DNA of 64,000 nt from DATKYQ01 sp035528415 (GTDB lineage Bacteria > Myxococcota > B64-G9), in contig DATKYQ010000044.1 of assembly GCA_035528415.1 (NCBI GenBank), positions 6,749 to 70,748 of the forward strand, given 5' to 3'. Within the stretch, counting starts at the first letter, position 1; each line of letters starts with the position of its first letter. Of this stretch, positions 17,433-25,400 are shown piece by piece. The notes beneath the pieces were generated by a model, which saw only the letters and a program-made list of their open reading frames with translations, searched no databases and was not told the DNA's origin. The position numbers were made by a program, and so were the translations under genes.

Positions 17433-17816
17433 ATGAAGGGATCCTGGAAAAAGTCCTGGTTCGTACATTCATACCCGGACGCGGTAATACGCATGATCAA
17501 GCTCATGCCGCGTGTCTACGAGGATGGCGCCCTGGCCGGAATAGTGGGCTGGATGGGCCGGACCTACTCTCACCAGCGCAGGGACGCTCGTCCCAAGTCC
17601 CCGAAACTTTCGGTCGACAAAGGCGAGCGGCTGATTTTCCAGCACGATCAGATTACCCCTTTCACCTACACTGTTCAGATGAAAGAACAAGAAGGCGGGA
17701 CACAGATTGAGGTCGAGGTAAAAACATCCGGCAGCAGCCGGGACACGACCTCCAGCGAACAGGTCGTGACGCTTCTCTTCGCTTTAACCAAGGCGCTGGA
17801 GCCAGGCACGGGTTAA
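17433..17816 (+). CDS. Hypothetical protein with predicted beta-rich fold
   Basis: About 127 residues with no family that I recognise. The ATG used has GGAGG seven bases upstream; a GTG six bases earlier is possible. There is no signal peptide or membrane segment, so the product is probably cytoplasmic. The first half is basic and tryptophan-bearing (KGSWKKSWFVHSYPDA), and the second half has alternating strands (FTYTVQMKEQ, TQIEVEVKTSG). The gene follows the NatA-like ATPase by 17 bases and is likely co-transcribed. Its 3' end overlaps the 3' end of the response-regulator gene by four bases. Confidence 0.6.
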   Translation: MKGSWKKSWFVHSYPDAVIRMIKLMPRVYEDGALAGIVGWMGRTYSHQRRDARPKSPKLSVDKGERLIFQHDQITPFTYTVQMKEQEGGTQIEVEVKTSGSSRDTTSSEQVVTLLFALTKALEPGTG

Positions 17817-18628
17817 GTGCGGCGCGGGGCTCTTCCCAGTAGTGACTCAAGCTCGGCGGCGACGTCGGCGGCATTATTCAAAAACGGACGGTAGAGCACC
17901 TTCTGGGCCCCCTGGTGGATCGCCTCAACTGCCCCTTCCAGGCCGTGCACCATGGCCACGGCCACAAAATTCACTTCGGGATGGATCATCAACGTGCTCC
18001 GCAGAAAACAGGCCCCGGCGTTGTCACGCTGGAGAATCTCGAGCTCGCAGATCAAAGCGTCTGCCTCTTTCGCTCTCAGAGACTCCAGGATCCTCGACAC
18101 TTTTCTGACCGGCACGGCTTTGTGTCCCAACAATTCGACGCCCTCGCGCAACAGGCCGCCGATTCGCTCATCGCTTTCGCAGATCAGCACCCGGCACCTG
18201 TCCGCCGCCGGACGCGTGCTTTTCGAACGACGGCTGCGTTTATCGCGCCGATCGAGCACCTCGATCACCTTGGCCTCGAGGTCGGCGACATCGAACGGCT
18301 TGACGATGTAGTCGTCTACACCGATGGCCATGGCCTCTTCGGCCGACTCGCGCGATGCATAAGCGGTGATCAGCAGGGTGGCTATGTTGGCGTCGTGTGC
18401 CTTGGCCCGCCTGATGACGTCAAGCCCGGTGATTCCGGGCAGGTTTTTATCGACGATCAGTAAATCGAAGTGCTCTTTAAGCGCCAGCGAGATAGCCTTC
18501 TCTCCGTCGGGGGCATAGACAAGGTACATCCCCGGACGTTCGAGGGTGTTGCGGACAACCTCCCAGACGACGACCTCGTCATCAACCACAAGAATACGGC
18601 AGGGTCTGTCAACAAACGCCGCGCTCAA
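17813..18628 (-). CDS. Response regulator with canonical and degenerate receiver domains
   Basis: 271 residues. The first receiver domain (residues 11-125) has the acidic pair VVDDE, phosphoacceptor Asp60 in LLIVDKNLPG, Thr88 and Lys110 in YIVKPFD, so it should be phosphorylated. A basic linker (RRDKRSRRSKSTRP) leads to a second receiver-like domain from about residue 144 (CRVLICESDERIGGLLREGV). Its expected aspartate position reads ALICELEIL, with Glu instead of Asp, and its conserved lysine region is altered, so it is probably a non-phosphorylatable pseudo-receiver. No DNA-binding or enzymatic output domain is present. It is divergent from a degenerate GGDEF gene with a 104-base gap, suggesting a shared signalling module. 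Confidence 0.85.
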   Translation of the reverse strand: MSAAFVDRPCRILVVDDEVVVWEVVRNTLERPGMYLVYAPDGEKAISLALKEHFDLLIVDKNLPGITGLDVIRRAKAHDANIATLLITAYASRESAEEAMAIGVDDYIVKPFDVADLEAKVIEVLDRRDKRSRRSKSTRPAADRCRVLICESDERIGGLLREGVELLGHKAVPVRKVSRILESLRAKEADALICELEILQRDNAGACFLRSTLMIHPEVNFVAVAMVHGLEGAVEAIHQGAQKVLYRPFLNNAADVAAELESLLGRAPRRT

Positions 18629-18732
18629 GTCAATCGTCCCTTTCTTCTCACAATAGATGACATTCTAGCGCTGCCGTGGGAGCTATACAAGCTTCCTTAT
18701 CGATCTGCTTGCATTCAGCACGGTGACTGGCT

Positions 18733-19821
18733 ATGCTCGCGACGATTCCCGGACCTGGAGGATCGTTGGAAGATTTTCCTCGAGTCGAAAGCTACACCAT
18801 CCAGGTAAAGCTGTTAAGCGATTTCCTGGCACATATCCGGCGCTGCAAGAATGAGTTGGCCGGTCTCGATCCCGCCGAGACCCAGGCTCTGTGTCTCCAG
18901 GCCGCCTCCAACGCGGCCGGCGGGTCTCCGGCTATTTTGCTGGCGGCCGATTCAGGAGGCTCTCTTTTCAGCCTCGACCTTGCTTCGGCCCAGCTCGACT
19001 GCGATCCCGAAAAGCTGAAGTTGCGACTCTCGTTCGGCGATCGCAAAGAAGTAGCCGGAAACCCCTCCTTGCTTTGCGAACTGCCTGCTTTCCGCGGCAT
19101 GGTCCGCGATGCCTTCGGTCGCGAGAACGCTTTCGGCAGGGCCATGGTGCGCGATGCCCAGCCAAGCGGCGCACTTGTTATCCTGCCTCCGGCCGGACGC
19201 TCGTTCACGGCCGAGGAAGTCGGAATGCTGCATCCTTTGACTTCGCAGATCGACTCTCTGCTCGAGGCATCCGAGATGTTCGCCGCCTTGATTCACCAGT
19301 CGCTGGTCGACGAACCGACCGGCCTGTTCAATCATCGTTACCTGCGCACCCGTCTTTCGGCCGAGATCTCTCGGGCTTCGCGCTACGGTCATCCGCTCTC
19401 GATCATCTTTTGCAAGTTGGACGACTTTTCCGTCTACCTGGAAAACAACGGCCGGTATGCCGCCGACCGGCTGGTGAAGGATTTGGCGGCATTTCTCAAC
19501 ACCCGTACAAGGCCCGAGCCGGGCTCGTTTTGTTTCCGGGCCTCCGATGTCACTTTCCACTACGAAGTGAACAAGTTCGCGGCGCTGCTTCCCGAGACAC
19601 CCAGATCGGGCGCCATTATAAAGGCCGGCCGGCTGGTAAAAGCGGTGGCCGGAACCAGCTTTATCGGCGGACGCGCCCAGCCGCAGGGCGCAATCACCGT
19701 CAGCGTCGGCGTGGCCACTTTCCCCGACGATGCCTCTGACGCCGTATCGATGCTGGACATGGCAGACCGAGCGTTATCGGCCGCCCGTAAGGCGGGAAAG
19801 AATAACGTCCAGGGCGTTTGA
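18733..19821 (+). CDS. GAF-like/degenerate GGDEF domain protein
   Basis: 362 residues from the ATG. A TTG at 18766 with GGAGGA just upstream is a credible later start, because a TTGCAT-17-TATGCT promoter would overlap the ATG. Residues 30-180 resemble a GAF-type sensory domain. The C-terminal half matches GGDEF domains: DEPTGLFNHRYLRTRLSAEI, SIIFCKLDDF, and the closing ITVSVGVATFPDDA with DMADRALSAARKAGKNNV. The catalytic loop, however, reads HYEVNKFAALL where RxGGDEF is expected (around residue 277), so the two glycines and the metal-binding acidic pair are lost. It is unlikely to make cyclic di-GMP and may instead bind nucleotide or a partner. It is divergent from the double-receiver regulator. 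Confidence 0.8.
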   Translation: MLATIPGPGGSLEDFPRVESYTIQVKLLSDFLAHIRRCKNELAGLDPAETQALCLQAASNAAGGSPAILLAADSGGSLFSLDLASAQLDCDPEKLKLRLSFGDRKEVAGNPSLLCELPAFRGMVRDAFGRENAFGRAMVRDAQPSGALVILPPAGRSFTAEEVGMLHPLTSQIDSLLEASEMFAALIHQSLVDEPTGLFNHRYLRTRLSAEISRASRYGHPLSIIFCKLDDFSVYLENNGRYAADRLVKDLAAFLNTRTRPEPGSFCFRASDVTFHYEVNKFAALLPETPRSGAIIKAGRLVKAVAGTSFIGGRAQPQGAITVSVGVATFPDDASDAVSMLDMADRALSAARKAGKNNVQGV

Positions 19822-19863
19822 TTAGGGCGGCAACATCGTCAGGGCGGCGCTCCAACAGACCGA

Positions 19864-21795
19864 TCAAAAGATTCGGGCTGCACGCCGCAGGCCCAGGAAC
19901 GCCAGCGCGGCCAGCAGTATCAGGCCCGTGCCCGTGCACGCGCTATGGCAGCCCGAGCAGCCGGCGGCCTGGTCGGGGGCGGTCAGTTCCTCGATCTTTT
20001 GGGCCACTTGCCGCCGGGCGTCGAGCAGGACGTTTTCGTCCAGGGTCCAGGGCTGGTCGTCGGGGCAGTAGTAGGACTCGTCCGAGGCCTGGCAGTCCTC
20101 GTAGAACAGGTCGCCGAAGCGGCTGTAGGCCCGCCTAACCTGCTGGCGGACGAAGTCCTCGGCGCCCAGGTCGCTTGCCAGGCGGAACATCTCCCAGTCC
20201 TCCAGGCCGTCGCGGATCTGCTTGAGACGGAAGCTCTCGATCGGCCCGTCGATGGCGATCTCCGGCGGCGACCCCTTGCCCCCGGCCGTGCCGTCGTGAT
20301 CGCCGGGGTAGAGCAGAAAGCCGTCGCCGTTGCGGGCGCTCAGATCACCGAACTCGTCCAGGTTGAGCAGCACGTGCCAGGGATCGTCTTCGACCCAGTA
20401 GTTGGTCCTCCAGTACAAAAAGCCCGTGGCCCGCTCGAACCAGGCGCCCCACTTGACGATCCGCGGCTCGTAGCCGATGGCCGAGTCGAGGTCGTAGCCG
20501 GCGTAGGGCGGGGTGTTGTGGTTGCAGACGTAGAACCACAGCTCCTCGCCCAGCGCCAGCCGCTCGGTGTAGGTGTCCCAGCCGGCCTTGGGCTCCCAGG
20601 AGTAGAACCAGTCATCGTACATCGGGGTGACCGGGCACCAGATGCCGATCCGGCCGGCGACCCGCTCGTCGAACGGGCCGGTGACCAGCACGTGGCCCTT
20701 CCACAATGGGCTTGCCGCCTCCAGGCGCTCGGCGTCCTCGGCGATCTGGGCGTAGGTGCCGTCGGGGTCGGAGCGGCCCCAGGGCTCGTCGGTGGCGTAG
20801 ACGTAGGCCCGCTGCCACCAGCCCTGCTCCTGTAGGTGCTCGGCAAAGGCCGCGGCTGCCACCTTGTACTGGGCCTCGGTCAACGAGCCCAGTCCGCTGC
20901 CGGGCCTGAAGCGCCCGACGTTGAAACGGGTCATGCCCACCCCGTCCGGGAAGCGGCTGCCGTCGAGCCAGGGGCCGACGGCCGCGTCGTAGCCGCTCCA
21001 GTCGACCGGCAGGAGCTGGTCGCCGTCGAACTCGAAGTCGACCGGTCCGTCGATCGTGGTCGGGTCGATGCGGTTCTCGTGCAGGGCCATGTAGTAGCGG
21101 TCGGTGATCGCCGGGACGTCCCCGGCCGGCGCCCCCTCGGGCCCGCCGTGGAAGCGGCGGACTAGGTTGGCGCTGAAGCCGAAGGCGGTGCCGATGCTGC
21201 GCTCCCGCGGGATGGCGAAGCTCCAGACCGTCAAATGGATCGGCAGCTCGACCGCCTGCCGGCCCTCGGCCGTCACCCGGGCGCTGCCGGTGTAGTCGCC
21301 TGCGGCCGCGTCCAGCGGCACGTGCCAGTCGACAAAGATCACCTCGGTCTCACCCGCGGCCAGGTCGAAGGGCGCGCCGACCGGCCGCTCGTCGTCCGAG
21401 TAAGGATCGTGGAAAGGGATCAGCGGATCAGGGTAGAGCCCGGCGGCCCGCTCGTGCAGCGTGACCCACAACGACGAAGGGTGGGTCACCTCGACGAAGT
21501 ACTCGCGGTAAAGCCGGGCGGCCGAGGCCGGAATGCAAGCCCCGCCCGCCGCGCACAGCTCGGACAGGCTGACGTCGACGCTAGAGGCGCCGGCCTCGTC
21601 GCGAATGACGATCTGGAACGCCTCCCACTCGTTGCGGGCCGCCTCCAGCTCGGCCTCCACAGCCTGCGGCATCGGCGTGGCCGGCAGGATCTTGCGGGTC
21701 GAAGGTGCAACACCCAAATCGAAGGCCCGAGCCGGGCCGGACCAGACCCCGAGCAAGACCGCCAGGGCAAAGGTCGCAATGTGCCGCTTGTACAT
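19864..21795 (-). CDS. Secreted DUF4091 protein with MYXO-CTERM-like tail
   Basis: 643 residues with signal peptide MYKRHIATFALAVLLGVW, cleaved near PARAF. An N-terminal beta-sandwich region (residues 30-190) is followed by a TIM-barrel-like stretch with YVYATDEPWGR and the DUF4091 region. The latter is marked by FLLYPGDHDG and the conserved SFRLKQIRDGLEDWEMF block. DUF4091 proteins resemble glycoside hydrolases, and the Asp/Glu of ATDEPW is a plausible catalytic site. The last 35 residues are AAGCSGCHSAC, a helix (GLILLAALAFLGL) and RRAARIF, resembling a MYXO-CTERM surface-sorting tail. GC content is particularly high in this gene, producing long antisense open frames that I regard as shadows. 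A carbohydrate-active surface role is inferred only. Confidence 0.82.
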   Translation of the reverse strand: MYKRHIATFALAVLLGVWSGPARAFDLGVAPSTRKILPATPMPQAVEAELEAARNEWEAFQIVIRDEAGASSVDVSLSELCAAGGACIPASAARLYREYFVEVTHPSSLWVTLHERAAGLYPDPLIPFHDPYSDDERPVGAPFDLAAGETEVIFVDWHVPLDAAAGDYTGSARVTAEGRQAVELPIHLTVWSFAIPRERSIGTAFGFSANLVRRFHGGPEGAPAGDVPAITDRYYMALHENRIDPTTIDGPVDFEFDGDQLLPVDWSGYDAAVGPWLDGSRFPDGVGMTRFNVGRFRPGSGLGSLTEAQYKVAAAAFAEHLQEQGWWQRAYVYATDEPWGRSDPDGTYAQIAEDAERLEAASPLWKGHVLVTGPFDERVAGRIGIWCPVTPMYDDWFYSWEPKAGWDTYTERLALGEELWFYVCNHNTPPYAGYDLDSAIGYEPRIVKWGAWFERATGFLYWRTNYWVEDDPWHVLLNLDEFGDLSARNGDGFLLYPGDHDGTAGGKGSPPEIAIDGPIESFRLKQIRDGLEDWEMFRLASDLGAEDFVRQQVRRAYSRFGDLFYEDCQASDESYYCPDDQPWTLDENVLLDARRQVAQKIEELTAPDQAAGCSGCHSACTGTGLILLAALAFLGLRRAARIF

Positions 21796-21903
21796 GGGTC
21801 TGCCCTCCGGCTATGTTCGATACCACCGGATGCTACCACCGCCCGCCAATCCCGATCCACCTCCACGGATGGAAGCCCCTTCGAAGGTGACAAACGAACC
21901 CCA

Positions 21904-22398
21904 ATGGCGGCCCAACGGCGAATCATGATCACGGGCGCCTTTTCCTACACCGGAAGCGCGGTGGCGGCTGCACAGCACCGGCGCGGCTTCAGGCTGTCCA
22001 CCCTTACCAACCGCACTCGGCCCGTCAATCCGCCCCCGTGCAACATCGAAACATACCCGCTCGGCTTCGGGGATCCCGGCCAGCTGGCCGAATGCCTGCA
22101 TGGCGTGGAAGTCCTGGTCAACAACATCGCCTGGTTCATCCGCCGCTTTCCCTTCTTCGCCTTGCCCGGAGACGGGCGCTACCGCCTGCAGCCGATCACC
22201 CTGCAAGACACCGGCGAGATAATCGCCGACGCCTGCGAAGCCGAAGACGACGCCGTCATGGACGCGGCCGGGCCGCGGATAGTCAGCTTCGAAGAGCTGG
22301 TGAGAGCGATCGCCCGGGCGGTTGGCTGCAAACCGCATATTGTCCATCTGCCGGGCTGGCTCTCACTTGTCTTGCTCAAGAATGTACAGGGCGCCTGA
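21904..22398 (+). pseudogene. Internally deleted NAD-dependent epimerase/SDR-family gene
   Basis: The frame encodes 164 residues against roughly 290-300 for full-length relatives. The N-terminus RIMITGAFSYTGSAVA is a Rossmann dinucleotide-binding motif (TGAxxYTG). The sequence then runs normally to HGVEVLVNN and continues directly as IAWFIRRFPFFALPGDGRYR, which in relatives lies about 110 residues later, near the C-terminal half. The central region with the catalytic Tyr-x-x-x-Lys type residues is missing, in frame. The conserved N-N at the joint suggests recombination at a short shared sequence (both flanks in relatives contain an NT or NN pair). A functional short protein is not excluded, but the fold would lack its core. 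It is divergent from the DUF4091 gene with 108 bases between. Confidence 0.6.
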
Positions 22399-22420
22399 TA
22401 TCGACGACCGGCGACGGTTC

Positions 22421-25400
22421 TCACTGCGGATAGATGAAGGTCACGCCGTTGATGTCGGAAGTCGCCAGGGTGACGCGTGAGGGATCGCACGGGCCGATGG
22501 CGTAGTACATGGTCGCGTCCTGGACGTTGGGATGATCGAGACCCAACAGGTGCCCCTCTTCGTGCGTGGCCACGCCCTCGATGTCGGTCAACTGGCTCGA
22601 CCAGCACGAAGACGCCGCCGCCTCGGCGTTGGTGCCGAAGGGAACCCCGTCGTTGAAGACAATATCCGAGTCGGTGATGCGGTAGAAAGTGATGCCGTTG
22701 GTAACCATGCTCTGGCCGTTGGTGTAGGCGATGATCGTAGCTCCCAGTGTGCCCGTTCCCAGGTCTCCGTCGGGATCGCCGAAAGTCATGGTGTTGTGCC
22801 CGTCCCACGAGGCGAACCCGCCGCTCGACGTTGAGGCCGTCTCCTGGAAAGTGATCGTCGCCGTGGCAACGTCCTGCCAGTGTTGGAACCCGTTGCTCAC
22901 GGCGCCACGTGCCTCGGCCTGGGTCAGGCCGGCCTGTGAGTTGCCGTTGACGAAGCGGAATTCGACCGGCATGTCCTGGGGAAACCACTTGCGGGCGGGA
23001 TTGAGCAACTCGAAGACATCGGTAGTGCCAACCGTCTGGGAAGACGGCCCGTCGATGTTGTTGCCCTCGTTCGATTCGGCCACCGCCTGCATTGTGTCGC
23101 ACTGCACGTAGGCGCTGTACTCGCCGGGATCGGCGTCGGAAAGAACCAGGTCGACGGGAATGCTGTCTCCCATTGCCAGTTCGTCGTAGCTCTGGTTCCA
23201 GTTGCCGTCCTGGCTGGCAGTGGGCGGGTTTTCGAGATCGATGTACAGATCGAGCCTGAAAGGATTCACGCAATCGACGTTGCCCTGGTTGGTAACCACG
23301 AAGTGGTAGTGAATGTCATTGCCGGCCAAGGCGGTCGTGAACTCACTGAAAGTCAGATCAACCACTCCTCCGGCTAATCTCAGCGGCAGGCTGTCGGTCC
23401 AGTGGTTCACCCCGTCTGTGATGTCGAGATCCAGCATGTACTGATAGGCATCGGCTCCAGAGGAGATCTGCACCTGGTAGCCCGAAGCCGCTTTCGTCTG
23501 GCCGGCCGCGATGGTTCCGTAACTCCCGCTGTCGTGACCAGCGACAACCGTAACATCCGCATCGGTCGAAGATATCGTGGCCGTCACGTTGGTCGCGTCC
23601 TCGGCACCATCGTTTTTCAAGGTAATGTTCAGATTGACCGAGTCGCCCGGCGCGGGGCTGGCCGGCGTACTGGTGTGTGAATCGTAGTTCAGTTCCGTGG
23701 CCTGGCAGCCGTGCGGGCGCAGCATGGCAGAGATTCCCTGTGCCGTCCAACTCGAGCCGCTCTGATCCCAGAGCACGCCGTTGCTCCATGACGGGTTGTT
23801 CCCGTCGTCGGCTAACACTGCGAAGTATTCCAGGGACGAAAGATCGCTTTGCGACTCGACCAGCGCGAAGAAGGTATTGCCCTGCTTGAACGTCAGCGCC
23901 GTGGGCAGGTTGAATACATGGCTTATGGGTGTGTTGTTGCCCGGACCCGAGACGGACTCCCAGCCCGAGGTCGAGATAAGTTGATCGGGGGCGCCGGCCA
24001 GGTAGGTGTAAACCTTGACCCGGAAGTTTCTCGAGGCCGGGCTAGCCACCGTCTTGTAGAACTGCACCTCGACCCCGGTCATGTTGAAGGAAGTTGAGTC
24101 GACCGCGAAGTAGTTTCCGAACATATCGCCCGCCGCCAGTGGCATGACGTAGGTGGCCGTGTCGTTGTCGGCGGCCAGGGCATGGTTGTCCTGGCTGCAG
24201 CCGCTGCCCTGGACGTACAGGCCGAAGGCGTGACCCCACGAATTGGCGCCGTCCGAACTTGCCAGGCTCATGCCGTAGATGCCGAAGGCGACAGCGTCCG
24301 GCAGTACCGAGAAGTTGGGGCTTCCGGCAGCCACGCCGTCAATTGCGATGTTTCCGAACGAGGTGCTGTCCGCGGTGATTGCCATCTCGGGTTTTTCGCA
24401 AGACAACACCCCGTTGACTCCGCTTGCGGCAGCGAAGCCCCGGTTGTGCAGCGAGGCGCTGAGAGTGACTGCGCTGCCCGGCTGCGCGATGGCCGGAGTC
24501 GATGAGTGGGATTGCAATTCGAGCCACGGCCCGTCGCCGCAACCCTCGACCCTGATCTGCCAGTTGCCGTTTGCCTGGTAGTACTGGCCGTCGGTGGCGT
24601 CGTGCAGGAAGCCGCCCATGTAGGGAATCAGCGCCGGCGGGCAGAAGATGGGCAAAAAGGCGTCGCCGTTGCCCTGGTCGTCGGTCTCCTGCTCGTGAGA
24701 GTGAACCGCCACCCAGAACAACTGACCATTGGTGAAAGATACGGGCGCAGGCAGAACGAAAGTGGCCCAGGCTATGTCCTGGGGATCGCTCTCGGGATCG
24801 CAGCCGCCCTGCCTGCCGACCGCCTGGGTGGCGCTGGCCGCGAGTTCCTGGCCAACCGCCCCGGCGTCATCGGCATAGATGTGTACCGAGTATTGACCCT
24901 GGTCTCCACCACTGTCGCAGTTGAAGTCATAGAAGGCGGCCTTGACCTGGATGACGTTATAGGAACTCGACTCGACGAAGAAGGCGTTCAGCGCCTCGTC
25001 GTCGGTGTCAATCATGTAGGCGCCGCCGAACGTGTCGTTGTCGATCACCAGTTCCGCGGCCGGATCGACGGCCGAGCAGCCCGAGCAGCCCTCGTCGGTC
25101 AGGTAGTTGCAATTGTTGTCCTTGCTATCGCCGCAAATCTCCGGCGCGCCGGGATGGCTGTTGGGATCGTTATCGTCGCAATCATCGCCCCCGCAGGCCT
25201 GGTCGCCGTACGTATCCAGGTCGACGTCCTGGGGATCGCCGACACAGAAACCATTGGAGCAGTGGTCATTGATCATGCAAGGATCCGCATGCACACAGTT
25301 AGCGCCGTCGTCCGGCGGGAAAACACAGCCGCTTTGGGGATCGCACTGGCCGTCTGCGGTGCAGGGGTTGCCGTCCTGGCAGGCTATGCTGGTGCCGCGG

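Noticed and set aside
19945..20835. Plus-strand frames opposite the DUF4091 gene
   Set aside because: GC-rich third positions open all frames. Only the minus frame shows a signal peptide, conserved DUF4091 block and sorting tail.
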